A DNA stretch of 64,000 bases. It comes from Limnobacter thiooxidans. Lineage in GTDB: Bacteria > Pseudomonadota > Gammaproteobacteria > Burkholderiales > Burkholderiaceae_B. Location of the stretch: contig NZ_AP028947.1 of assembly GCF_036323495.1 (NCBI RefSeq), positions 992,001 to 1,056,000 of the forward strand. Reading direction: 5' to 3'. Within the stretch, counting starts at the first letter, position 1, and each line of letters starts with the position of its first letter. This document shows, piece by piece, positions 56,195 through 64,000 of the stretch. The position numbers and the translations under genes are program-made. Under the pieces are notes generated by a model. The model made no database searches. It had not been told where the DNA came from and saw only the letters and a list, made by a program, of their open reading frames with translations.

Positions 56195-57341
56195 TCGGCA
56201 GGTTCTCCACGGGCAAAAAGCAGGTCAATACAAATGATTCTTTGTCCGTGCTCCAGCGGACTCTGCCATTCAGGTTGCTGATTCGTTCACGAATACCTGT
56301 CAGTCCGAGTGAAGGGCTCACTGCCTTGGTTTCGCGCACACCGTCATTTTCGACAATCAGGATGAACTCCGATTTTTCCCGATCAAATCCGGCAAGCACT
56401 TTGACCTTCTTGGCGGTGGAATGTCGGGCCACATTGGTCAGCGCTTCCTGCAATGTTCTGTACAGTGCGATGGGGGCCTCTTTCGGTAGCGGCGGCGTGC
56501 CAGGGTCCCAGGCAAAGTCGACGTACCAGCCATGCCGTCGCGCCCAGTTGTCGAGCAAATCCAGTGCGGCATCTCGAAGGGAAACATCCAGAAGCAGATG
56601 GGGCTTTAATTCCCTCAGTGAACTGCGCAGCCAACCCATCATTTCCTGCGTTTGGTCATGCACTGCTTGCGCAGCTTCGCGAGTATAAGAATCGGTGCTC
56701 TTGACCAAAAAGGCCGAATTCACGGAAATCGACGTCAATGACTGCCCAAAGTAGTCGTGAAGATCCTGGGCAATTGTCTCGCGTTCTTTTTCTTGCGCGT
56801 CGATCACATGATTCAGCAGGCGTCGGCTTTTTTGCTGTTCTGCATTCAGTGTTTGGATCAGTTGCAAAACGCTGTCGTGAATACTTTTCAGCTCATCAAT
56901 CTTGAATGTGGTCTGGCTTGTGGGCAGTTTGTCGGATGCGAAGGTATGGCGTTCCGATTGTTCATAGTCCCCCAGCCATTGCACCAGTTCCTGAAGGGGT
57001 TGGTTCAGGGCCGGTTTCAGCGAATACCACACCACAATGCCGCTTCCTGCAGCCATCAACAACAACATCGCGCTGGTCAACAGCAGTTCACGACGTGTTT
57101 CACGGCGCTCCTGATTCGCTTTGGCTTCAGCAAGCTGTTGACGAAACAATTCGAACTCCAGGTTGCCCAAGGGTTCAACACGCGACAGTGCGCGGTGCAG
57201 GTCGCCAACCATGATTGAAGCGCTGGTGTATTCGGTCTTGACATCCAGCCGGCCCATCATGAACACAACAAGTACGCAGCACAGGGCCCAAAGTCCCAGC
57301 CAGGTGAGTAAACGCCGAACCAAAAGCTCGCGAAGCCGCAT
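56184..57341 (-). CDS. Membrane sensor histidine kinase (HisKA_3 type)
   Basis: The 385-residue kinase has membrane helices at about 10-31 and 86-107 flanking a short periplasmic region, a HAMP-like linker and coiled region, phosphoacceptor His in ERETIAQDLHDYFGQSL and an HATPase_c domain (LYRTLQEALTNVARHSTAKKV, SLGLTGIRERISNLNG). The start at 57341 (MRLRELLVRR) is preferred; 57371 is also possible. It is divergent from the TonB-dependent receptor gene, which the pair may control. Confidence 0.9.
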   Translation of the reverse strand: MRLRELLVRRLLTWLGLWALCCVLVVFMMGRLDVKTEYTSASIMVGDLHRALSRVEPLGNLEFELFRQQLAEAKANQERRETRRELLLTSAMLLLMAAGSGIVVWYSLKPALNQPLQELVQWLGDYEQSERHTFASDKLPTSQTTFKIDELKSIHDSVLQLIQTLNAEQQKSRRLLNHVIDAQEKERETIAQDLHDYFGQSLTSISVNSAFLVKSTDSYTREAAQAVHDQTQEMMGWLRSSLRELKPHLLLDVSLRDAALDLLDNWARRHGWYVDFAWDPGTPPLPKEAPIALYRTLQEALTNVARHSTAKKVKVLAGFDREKSEFILIVENDGVRETKAVSPSLGLTGIRERISNLNGRVRWSTDKESFVLTCFLPVENLPNVP

Positions 57342-57562
57342 GGAATGATTACCTTTGAAGAATTGCAACAATGTGCACCAGAAACCAGGTTTGCAACAGG
57401 TCCAAATTCATTTTCGGGAAAACTTCCCTGTTCGATTTTGGCAGAATAATTGAAGATGTGATCAAACAAGTCACGTGCTTGCCTGGCCAATCTCCATGGC
57501 GCGCAGAGCAGGCAAGCTGCGAGACTTCATAAAACACAGTCAATACCTGCCAAGGGTTTTTT

Positions 57563-60046
57563 ATGTTCATGTACCGTCATCTCTGCATGCGCCGCAGTCT
57601 AGTGGCGCTTTCTCTTTATTCTTTGTTCGTGCCTGTTCAGGCGCAGCAGCTTCAGGAAGTGCAGGTTATTTCCACCACACCACTGCCGGGTGGCGCCTTG
57701 CCGATTGAGCAGGCGCCTTTTAGTGTCAAGAAGCCAGATTCATTGAGGAATGACACCGACCGGGAATCACTTAGCCGTAGCCTGTTTCGCGGCATCAGTG
57801 GCGTGCAGGTTACCGACAATCAGGGCAACCCGTATCAGTCAGATGTCACCTACCGCGGGTTTTCTGTAACGCCTTTGTTGGGTACGCCCCCTGGTTTGTC
57901 GGTCTATGTGGATGGCGTGCGCCAGAACGAAACATTTGGTGATGTGGTTCGATTTGATGCCATACCCCAATCGGCTTTGAAGGAGGTGACCGTTCTGCCT
58001 GGCACCATGCCCCAGTTCGGTTTGAATTCTCTGGGCGGCGCCATTGTGATGCAGACCAAAAGCGGTCGTGACTTTCAAGGGACCCAACTGGATGCCGAGC
58101 TTGGCGACTTTGGTCGAACTCGGTTTGGTTTGCAAAAAGGCTGGATTGACGAGCCAACACAACGCGATTTCTATGTGAACTTCAATTCATTCAAGGAAGA
58201 TGGCTGGCGCATCATGTCTCCCAGTTCGGTCATGCAATTGTTCGGGAAAATGGGTGTAACTTCGGGTGACACGCAAACCAACTTCAGCCTGTCACTTTAT
58301 GAGTCCGATTTGAACGGAAACGGTGTGGTGCCGAGAAGTTTTTATGAACAAAATCGTGCCCAGTCCTTCACTTACTTTGACAATACCCAGAACACGGGTG
58401 GGCAGTTTGCCGTGGATTTCACCCGTTTCCTGAAAAGCGGTGCCGAGCTGAGTGCGAACGCATACTATCGCAGTTCAAAATCCAGAACGTTCAACGGCGA
58501 TGCCAATGAAAACGAAGATTACCGATTCGGTGTGACACCCTTCGAGCCCGACTTGCCGGGCATAGAAGCCAATTTGGGGCCCGGTACCTACAATGTGGCG
58601 TGTAGCGCACCCGCAGCGCTGGCCTACGCCCCAGGTACTGTGACTTTTGACGAAAATGATCCCGCAGCAATCGACCCCAATACGGCAGATTGCCCTGGTG
58701 CCAACAACCGGGGTGTGTTGAATCAGGACGTAATTGGGCTGGGTTTGCAATATGCCTTTGCACCGCTGGGTGCCCACAAGTTGCTGGTGGGAACCCAGCT
58801 TGAATTTGGCAAATCTGATTTTCGCCGCAGCTATGCGCTTGGGATATTCAATGCCGACAGAACTGTGGGCGAGTTGTATGCGCCAATTGAGCAAGTCAAT
58901 GTGGAAGCCAGCAATCGACAGTTTGGTATTTATGCTCAAGATGTGTGGGCTGTTGGCGAAAAAACCACCCTGTTGCTGGGGGGGCGTTACAACCATGCGT
59001 CTGTCAAAACCACGGATCACCTCAGCCCGGTGTTGATCAATGTTGAGGGCGAAGCCAGCCCTGGTTTGAACAACGATTACACCTATCAGCGTTTTAACCC
59101 CTCCATTGGTTTGTCCTATCAACCCGCAATCAATTCGACATGGTACGCCAGTGCAGGAACCAGCAACCGTGTGCCGACACCTGTCGAACTGGCTTGCTCC
59201 GATCCAGAGTTTCCCTGCTTGTTGCCCAATGCCATGGCGGCAGACCCCTTTCTTGAACAGGTCATTACCACCACGGTGGAAGGCGGGTATCGCACACGTT
59301 GGGCGAGTGGCGCCAACCAGTATGGTTTCTCATTCAACCTATTCAAGGCTGACAACAAGAACGACATTCTGTTTGTAACAGATGGAGCAGGCTCAGGCGG
59401 TTTTTTTCAGAATTATGGAAAAACCCGCAGGCAAGGGTTGGAGCTTGATTTTGACTGGGACGTTTCAGCCTGGAACTTTGGGGCAAGTTACCAATACCTG
59501 GATGCCACCTTTCAAAGCGCAGCGCGACTGGCCAGTGAAGGCAACAGCAGTGCAGTGGATTTGAACGGAGACCCTGCAGTAGAAGGCGGGTTCATCCAGG
59601 TGCAACCCGGTAACAAGATACCAGGTCTAGCCGAGCACAATGTGAAGTTGTCGCTGGGCTACAAAGCGAGTGCGCTCACCACCCTGTTTGTCGACATGCA
59701 AGCACAAAGTGAGCAATATGCGCGAGGTAACGAGAACAACCAGCATCAGGCAGGTGTCGTCAACGTTCCAGGTCAAGGGCCGGTTGAATTCAGGGACAAT
59801 GGAAAAATTCCGGGTTTTGCGGTGTTCAATCTGGGCATGAATCACTCATTGAGCAAAAACCTCACCGTCATTGCCCGGTTGAATAACGTGTTTGACCGAA
59901 AGTATTTCAACGGGGCGGTGCTGGGCGGCAATATATTTGATCGCAATGGCGCACTTGTTGAAGAAGAGGATGACATCACTTATGAAACCTTCCTCGCACC
60001 AGGTACTCCCCGAAATGCGTGGCTTGGCCTGAGTCTCCGGTTCTAG
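57563..60046 (+). CDS. TonB-dependent outer-membrane receptor
   Basis: The 827-residue protein has a signal peptide (ending FVPVQAQ), a plug domain (SLSRSLFRGISGVQVTDNQGNPYQSDVTYRGFSVTPLLGTPPGLSVYVDGVRQNE...LNSLGGAIVMQTKSGRD) and a C-terminal beta-barrel ending GLSLRF. The plug type resembles siderophore or metallophore receptors. The substrate is unknown; in this setting a lanthanide- or PQQ-related ligand is an attractive guess. The gene is divergent from the two-component genes and followed by a degenerate MBL-like gene. Confidence 0.92.
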   Translation: MFMYRHLCMRRSLVALSLYSLFVPVQAQQLQEVQVISTTPLPGGALPIEQAPFSVKKPDSLRNDTDRESLSRSLFRGISGVQVTDNQGNPYQSDVTYRGFSVTPLLGTPPGLSVYVDGVRQNETFGDVVRFDAIPQSALKEVTVLPGTMPQFGLNSLGGAIVMQTKSGRDFQGTQLDAELGDFGRTRFGLQKGWIDEPTQRDFYVNFNSFKEDGWRIMSPSSVMQLFGKMGVTSGDTQTNFSLSLYESDLNGNGVVPRSFYEQNRAQSFTYFDNTQNTGGQFAVDFTRFLKSGAELSANAYYRSSKSRTFNGDANENEDYRFGVTPFEPDLPGIEANLGPGTYNVACSAPAALAYAPGTVTFDENDPAAIDPNTADCPGANNRGVLNQDVIGLGLQYAFAPLGAHKLLVGTQLEFGKSDFRRSYALGIFNADRTVGELYAPIEQVNVEASNRQFGIYAQDVWAVGEKTTLLLGGRYNHASVKTTDHLSPVLINVEGEASPGLNNDYTYQRFNPSIGLSYQPAINSTWYASAGTSNRVPTPVELACSDPEFPCLLPNAMAADPFLEQVITTTVEGGYRTRWASGANQYGFSFNLFKADNKNDILFVTDGAGSGGFFQNYGKTRRQGLELDFDWDVSAWNFGASYQYLDATFQSAARLASEGNSSAVDLNGDPAVEGGFIQVQPGNKIPGLAEHNVKLSLGYKASALTTLFVDMQAQSEQYARGNENNQHQAGVVNVPGQGPVEFRDNGKIPGFAVFNLGMNHSLSKNLTVIARLNNVFDRKYFNGAVLGGNIFDRNGALVEEEDDITYETFLAPGTPRNAWLGLSLRF

Positions 60047-60059
60047 TGGTTTGAGCTGA

Positions 60060-60111
60060 GGCCTGAATCAGATATGCTCTTGTAGTTGCATTGATTCAGG
60101 CCCTGTATTTT
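60060..60111 (+). terminator. Inverted repeat after the receptor gene
   Basis: GGCCTGAATCA (60060-60070) pairs with TGATTCAGGCC (60092-60102) around a 21-base loop, followed by a T-rich CTGTATTTTTTG that runs to the start codon of the next gene. It may be a terminator or attenuator. Confidence 0.65.
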
Positions 60112-60113
60112 TG

Positions 60114-61130
60114 ATGCGCTTTAAATTCCCCACTTTTATTTTTTCAGTCATCCCTGTTTTTCTGACGCTGCCCGCCAGTGCGCAAGGTGAACCATGCTGG
60201 CAACAGCACCGTGCCACAGTTCATGAGTGGACATGCGCAGGACAAAGCCTGCCTGCTGAAGGGAAGAATTTTGCCTTGTCGATTGTTGTGGTCGATTCAC
60301 CCAAAGCGTTGCTGGTGATTGATTCAGGTGCAACTGCAGCTGTGGGTGAAAGCGCCGCAAAAGCCATTCGCTCAAAGTTTGGTACCAAGCCGTTTTGGGT
60401 ACTGAATTCCCAGCCCAAGCCTGAGCATGTACTGGGCAATGTGGGTTTTCGAAATGTATTCAAGGACACTGTTGTCTCAGGCGAATCGTTTGCAAACCGC
60501 TTGGTGGCGGGCAAGCGCACAGCAGACCTGATGAAGGCACGTTGCCCGACATGCATCGAGAATTTTTCAGAACGCATGGGCGGTGACTCCGTGAAGGGCA
60601 CCGAGTCCCTGGTGCCTGAACGCGTATTAAAAACACAGACAGGTCATTTGGGTGTGTTGCAAAGTGATTGGGTGAAGTGGAAATACAGATTGCACAAGGA
60701 CCTGGAGACTGAAGAAGCACTGGTACTTCGCAACGCAGACTTGAAACTGTGGTGGGTGGGTTCAGCACTGCAAAATCGCGACATCCCCGATCTCTACGAT
60801 GGCAATGTGATTGACCGTGTCAATTTTCTGGGCCGATTGAAAACCCAGTTAAAGTCCGATGAAACAGTACTAACCTCATTCGGTGCTTTAGACGCCGAAT
60901 GGATTGATCGCAATCTTCATTATTTCGTACAGGTACATCAAACTGTGTTGTATGGGCTTGAGGCAGGCTTCAGCGAAGTGGAACTGATCGAACAAATCAG
61001 TGCCGACATTACACGTTTTAAAAATCCTGTTCTGCCTGAAACTGACCCCCGCGCCAACGCCCAAGCGCTTGAAACCCACCAGTTGAACATTCAACGGATA
61101 TTCCATCAAACCGAGCCGTTTGCGTTTTAA
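60114..61130 (+). CDS. Exported degenerate MBL-like protein
   Basis: The 338-residue protein has a signal peptide (ending PASAQ). The layout is that of SoxH-type MBL proteins, but the metal motif reads NSQPKPEHVLGN, and later ligand positions are also changed (WWVGSALQNR where GD is expected). It is a distant relative of the relay-type protein at 31110-32120 and probably not a zinc hydrolase. Four Cys residues (C22 and C34 near the mature N-terminus; CPTC mid-protein) could form disulfides. Cotranscription with the receptor depends on read-through of the hairpin. Function unknown. Confidence 0.65.
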   Translation: MRFKFPTFIFSVIPVFLTLPASAQGEPCWQQHRATVHEWTCAGQSLPAEGKNFALSIVVVDSPKALLVIDSGATAAVGESAAKAIRSKFGTKPFWVLNSQPKPEHVLGNVGFRNVFKDTVVSGESFANRLVAGKRTADLMKARCPTCIENFSERMGGDSVKGTESLVPERVLKTQTGHLGVLQSDWVKWKYRLHKDLETEEALVLRNADLKLWWVGSALQNRDIPDLYDGNVIDRVNFLGRLKTQLKSDETVLTSFGALDAEWIDRNLHYFVQVHQTVLYGLEAGFSEVELIEQISADITRFKNPVLPETDPRANAQALETHQLNIQRIFHQTEPFAF

Positions 61131-61187
61131 GATCGATGTGGAACGAGGCTTGCTTTTAGCCTCTTGTTGTGCGGTCCAAAACCGCGC

Positions 61188-61217
61188 ACCCCATTCCAGT
61201 TGTTTCAAACTGGAACA
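61188..61217. promoter_or_regulatory. Palindromic operator-like site before the ExbB-like gene
   Basis: TGTTTCAAACTGGAACA at 61201-61217 has the same TGTTYC-N5-GRRACA form as the sigma-54 upstream sites and is nested in a CCAGTT...AACTGG inverted repeat. No -24/-12 box follows at a useful distance, so its role is open. Confidence 0.4.
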
Positions 61218-61246
61218 GGAGAACAACAACAAGGGGATGATTCGCA

Positions 61247-61897
61247 TTGAATACCTACAAAACACACACCCTGTTTTTGCTGTGGTTGTTACTGACCAGC
61301 CTGACTGGTTTTGGCCTTTACATGACGTGGGACAAAGGCCTGCTTCAGTGGATTGTATTGACTGACAACACCAGAATTTGCGTGGTGATCATTCTGGCTT
61401 TTTTGTTGGGCAGTGGTTTGGCCGGCTGGCGCAGCATTTACCTCAGCTTGCAGTCTCTTTACTTCGATCAATTCAAACGGGGTCTGCGCACCTTCAATCA
61501 AGGCCAGTCAATTTGTAATGACTACTTGACCCACTGTGGCAACACTCCCCATGAAAGCCAGTTGATGGCCGAGGTGATGGCCGAAAAAGCGCGTGGCACG
61601 CACCAGGTGGGTTGGTTTGTCACCGGTTTGATGTTGAAGTTGGGCCTGCTTGGAACCGTGGTCGGGTTCACGATCATGTTGGGTAGCCTGGAGGGGCTGG
61701 AGCAACTGGACATTTCTGACATCAAAACCCTGATGCAGCAAATGACCCAGGGCATGGCCGTGGCCATGAACACCACGCTGGTCGGTTTGGTTGGCAGTAT
61801 CTTGTTGAGTATTCAATTGCTCTTGCTGGACCGGCATGCCGATCGCCTTGTTGCTGACACGGTTGACTTTGCGCATCGAACTGTCAAGGCGGCCTGA
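61247..61897 (+). CDS. MotA/TolQ/ExbB-family proton-channel protein
   Basis: The 216-residue inner-membrane protein has about four hydrophobic segments (about 9-27, 43-63, 124-146, 165-190). The ExbB/TolQ hallmark is GLMLKLGLLGTVVGFTIMLGSLEGLE followed by MTQGMAVAMNTTLVGLVGSILLSIQLLLLD. The start is probably TTG at 61247 with AAGGGG ten bases upstream; the next in-frame ATG would remove the first helix. It is paired with an ExbD-like partner five bases downstream. The driven process is unknown. Confidence 0.85.
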   Translation: MNTYKTHTLFLLWLLLTSLTGFGLYMTWDKGLLQWIVLTDNTRICVVIILAFLLGSGLAGWRSIYLSLQSLYFDQFKRGLRTFNQGQSICNDYLTHCGNTPHESQLMAEVMAEKARGTHQVGWFVTGLMLKLGLLGTVVGFTIMLGSLEGLEQLDISDIKTLMQQMTQGMAVAMNTTLVGLVGSILLSIQLLLLDRHADRLVADTVDFAHRTVKAA

Positions 61898-61902
61898 GTC
61901 GT

Positions 61903-62511
61903 ATGGCTCTTTTCAATCACAAACCGGACTTTGAGCTGGACCCATTCACGGACTTGATCTTCAACGCGCTGTTGATTTTCACATTCCTGTTTTTGATGGC
62001 TTTGCTGTTGCTGAATCCGCCAGCCAAAAGCGGCATCATCGACCCCAAGGCCGAATTTCTGGTCACGGTGAGCTGGCCTGACAACGACCCCAATGACATT
62101 GATGTGTGGGCTGCCGGGCCTGCCGGTGCGCAGGTGTGGTTCATGCGGCCGCAAGATGGTCTCTTGCACCTGGACCGAGATGACCGTGGTTTGGCCAACG
62201 ACACGCAGGAAATCGAGGGCAAAACATTTGTAAACCCGTTGAATCAGGAAGTGCTGACCATACGTGGCCGCCCGCCAGGTGAGTACATCATCAACCTGCA
62301 TTACTACAAAACCGAAAACAAGCTCCCTGTGCCCGTGAACATTTACGTGGCCGAGGTCAACCCGAAGTTGAAAGTGCTGCATTACTCCACCGTGAACATG
62401 CAGCAGGAAGGCGACGAAGCCACGGCAGTGCGATTTTCGATCGATGCCAATGGCACGGTGAGCAACATCAACCAACTTGAAAAATCTTTGGTGAAGGCAG
62501 ACGGCAAATGA
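61903..62511 (+). CDS. ExbD-like single-helix protein with large C-terminal domain
   Basis: The 202-residue protein has one N-terminal membrane helix preceded by DPFTDLIFNALLIF, containing the Asp position typical of the ExbD/MotB ion path. The C-terminal region of about 160 residues is not the usual ExbD fold; VSWPDNDPNDIDVWAAGPAGAQVWF...LHLDRDDRGLANDTQ recalls the DUF2135/YfaP type of beta domain. With the ExbB-like gene it probably forms a proton-driven envelope complex of unusual type. Four-base overlap with the next gene. Confidence 0.65.
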   Translation: MALFNHKPDFELDPFTDLIFNALLIFTFLFLMALLLLNPPAKSGIIDPKAEFLVTVSWPDNDPNDIDVWAAGPAGAQVWFMRPQDGLLHLDRDDRGLANDTQEIEGKTFVNPLNQEVLTIRGRPPGEYIINLHYYKTENKLPVPVNIYVAEVNPKLKVLHYSTVNMQQEGDEATAVRFSIDANGTVSNINQLEKSLVKADGK

Positions 62512-63023
62512 ATGAAGTGTTAGTGGGTTTGGGCATTGCCTATATTTTCCTCGCAGCCCTGTTGCTGCTGGCCCTGATTTTCGGGCAGATGAAGTGGGTC
62601 ACCAAGTTGATCCTGATTGTCGTGTCTGTCGGTTTTTACTGGGTCAGTTACATCAACTGGCAAGACGCACAGGGTTGGCCCAGCCAAGCCGAGTTACCCA
62701 AGCGTTTTCTGTTTTACGCAGTGGTGGTGGAAGAACCTGACAAGGCGGAAGGCATAGAAGGGCGCCTGTTTGTTTGGGCCAGTGATTTGAGCAATGACAA
62801 ACCTGCTGACACACCGCGTGCTTATGTGCTGCCGTATGGCAAGGATTTGCATGCCAAGCTCGACGCCGCACAGCGCCAGATGCGCAATGGCAACCTTCAA
62901 ATTGGTGAAGTGGGGGGCGCCTTGTTCGATCCTCAGGCTGCGCGTGACAACACCCGGATTGCAGACAGGAAAATTGACCTGGAGTTCACGGATCTGCCCG
63001 ACCCCCAATTGCCGGAGAAATAA
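62508..63023 (+). CDS. Hypothetical membrane protein of the ExbB/ExbD-like cluster
   Basis: A 171-residue protein with two N-terminal membrane helices (about 5-25 and 31-48) and a periplasmic or cytosolic tail of about 120 residues (WPSQAELPKRFLFYAVVVEEPDKAEGIEGRLFVWASDL...). No recognised domain. Translationally coupled to the ExbD-like gene (ATGA) and three bases before the lipoprotein gene, so it belongs to the same machine. Confidence 0.6.
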   Translation: MNEVLVGLGIAYIFLAALLLLALIFGQMKWVTKLILIVVSVGFYWVSYINWQDAQGWPSQAELPKRFLFYAVVVEEPDKAEGIEGRLFVWASDLSNDKPADTPRAYVLPYGKDLHAKLDAAQRQMRNGNLQIGEVGGALFDPQAARDNTRIADRKIDLEFTDLPDPQLPEK

Positions 63024-63026
63024 GCC

Positions 63027-63752
63027 ATGTTGAAAAAACTGCGTGTGGCCGCACTGGCGCTGACTCTGACTTTGCCCCTCTCATCCTGTTCCCTGCTGGG
63101 TGACAAGGATTATTTTCCGTTGGAAAGTGGAAGCTCCTGGAGCTACAGCCTGAACAAGGTGATGCCCGACGGCAAAAACAACAAGCAACTGGAAATTCGC
63201 ACACTGGGTGAAACAGGTTTTCTGTCAGGCGAAAAGGAAATTGAAGGGTTCGTACGCCGCACCTCGGACGGAACAGACTATTTCATCCAGGAACGTGATG
63301 ATGGTTTTTACCGTGTGGCCAAGCGCCTGGTGGTTGAAACCAAGCCCCAGGTGGACAAGGAAGCCAGGCTGATTCTGCCCAAGGGCCGCAATCTTCGGCT
63401 GGGTTACACCTGGACACTGGATACCAGTCCGTATGTGATGCACTGGATGCCTCCGTTTGATCAAGCCAATGCCAGTATCAAGCCGTTTGACATGGTGTAT
63501 GAAATAGCCGCACTGGATGAAACGGTTGAAACGCCTGCCGGTGTATTCGAAAAATGCGTGCGTGTAGATGGCACGGGCAAGATGGTTTTTTATGCCGATG
63601 CCAGCGCGGGTTACCAGGAAATCCTGATCAATCACACCGAATGGTATGCACCCGGTGTGGGTCTTGTGAAATTGGAAAGGGATGAACCACTGAACACGTC
63701 CATTATGAAAGGCGGGAAAGTGACCATGTCACTGACCCGTTTTTCAAACTGA
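63027..63752 (+). CDS. Predicted lipoprotein
   Basis: The 241-residue protein has a lipoprotein signal and lipobox LSSC with acyl-Cys at C21 (LSSCSLLGDKDYFPLESGSSWSY). The mature part is beta-rich (YFPLESGSSWSYSLNKVMPDGKNNKQLEIR and further strands); no family assigned. Last plus-strand gene of the ExbB/ExbD-like cluster; it may act at the outer membrane with the channel proteins. Confidence 0.75.
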   Translation: MLKKLRVAALALTLTLPLSSCSLLGDKDYFPLESGSSWSYSLNKVMPDGKNNKQLEIRTLGETGFLSGEKEIEGFVRRTSDGTDYFIQERDDGFYRVAKRLVVETKPQVDKEARLILPKGRNLRLGYTWTLDTSPYVMHWMPPFDQANASIKPFDMVYEIAALDETVETPAGVFEKCVRVDGTGKMVFYADASAGYQEILINHTEWYAPGVGLVKLERDEPLNTSIMKGGKVTMSLTRFSN

Positions 63753-63762
63753 ATGTTGCGCT

Positions 63763-64000
63763 TTACTTGTTGAACAGGCCTTCAAGCACTTGGTCACAAA
63801 AACGTTGGCGTTTTTCACCATTGCCCGTCACGGTGCAATGTTCAATCAACACCTGGTCACCGACCAGGCTTTGTGATTCAACGCGGTCGGCGTAAAGCAG
63901 AATTTCCTCCGTGTCCAGGCTGAACTTCGAATCCAGGTCCAGCTGGTTCAGGTCTGGGCGGCGCCAATGCACCGTAAACAGCGGCTGGTTTTGAAACACT
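63763..64000 (-). CDS. Hypothetical protein, possibly truncated by the window edge
   Basis: The minus-strand frame encodes 78 residues from a GTG next to the window end (FQNQPLFTVHWRRPDLNQLDLDSKFSLDTEEILLYADRVESQ...). The true start probably lies outside. No domain recognised. It converges on the lipoprotein gene with 10 bases between. Confidence 0.5.
   Translation of the reverse strand, partial: VFQNQPLFTVHWRRPDLNQLDLDSKFSLDTEEILLYADRVESQSLVGDQVLIEHCTVTGNGEKRQRFCDQVLEGLFNK

Noticed and set aside
57439..57453. Sigma-54 promoter before the TonB-dependent receptor
   Set aside because: TGGCAGAATAATTGA has a good -24 box, but the -12 dinucleotide is GA instead of GC.
61247..62511. Zorya-type defence genes (ZorA/ZorB)
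   Set aside because: The ExbB-like protein lacks a long cytosolic tail, the partner lacks an OmpA-like peptidoglycan domain, and no ZorC/ZorD-like genes adjoin.

Overview
The window looks like chromosome from a Burkholderiales-type betaproteobacterium; Limnobacter or a close relative is a guess from protein style only. It is Gram-negative, with porin, FadL and TonB-dependent outer-membrane proteins and TRAP and Tol/Exb-like machinery. It is probably aerobic and grows on short alcohols through a PQQ system. No rRNA, tRNA, transposase, integrase or CRISPR array was seen.

Layout. (1) 1-26 kb is mostly core genome: icd, a cold-shock gene, clpS-clpA, a diguanylate cyclase, the minus-strand run ribF-ileS-lspA-coaBC-dut, purN, an RsmB-type methyltransferase, a desaturase, rpmB-rpmG, radC, fkpB-ispH, a CNNM/CorC-type protein, trhO, a GST, and a three-gene acyl-chain operon (large FabG-like reductase, thiolase, MaoC hydratase). 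(2) 26.6-51.2 kb is an alcohol and aldehyde oxidation island: NAD aldehyde dehydrogenase with DUF779, a ModE-like regulator, a SoxYZ-like carrier, a metallo-beta-lactamase-fold relay protein, a PQQ alcohol dehydrogenase with the extra lanthanide-type Asp, a FadL-type channel, pqqABCDE with an ABC exporter, a porin, an AcoR-type sigma-54 activator, cytochrome c, a quinoprotein-associated binding protein, and an aorABC-like tungsten aldehyde oxidoreductase operon with a MoaD-like protein. (3) 51.8-61.1 kb holds a TAXI-TRAP transporter, a NarL-type two-component pair, a TonB-dependent receptor and a second degenerate MBL-like periplasmic protein. (4) 61.2-64 kb is an uncharacterised ExbB/ExbD-like cluster with a lipoprotein.

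How it works together. Alcohol would enter through the porin or FadL channel and be oxidised in the periplasm by the PQQ enzyme, with electrons passing to the CxxCH cytochrome. The aldehyde would be oxidised by the NAD-dependent dehydrogenase or the tungsten enzyme. Seven promoter regions of this island carry a -24/-12 (sigma-54) element with GG and GC exactly 12 bp apart. Four of them also have an upstream 17-bp palindrome of the form TGTTYC-N5-GRRACA. Together with the AcoR-type activator this suggests one coordinated regulon.

The most unusual non-coding feature is a family of intergenic repeats: three long copies (about 15.5-16.1, 26.1-26.6 and 51.3-51.8 kb) and one short copy (27.12-27.26 kb). 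A recurring module of about 141 bp folds as an outer stem with two inner hairpins, and base changes between copies are compensatory. Long copies end in short tandem ATGCGCC units whose period is constant within a copy but differs between copies (26, 27 and 28 bp).
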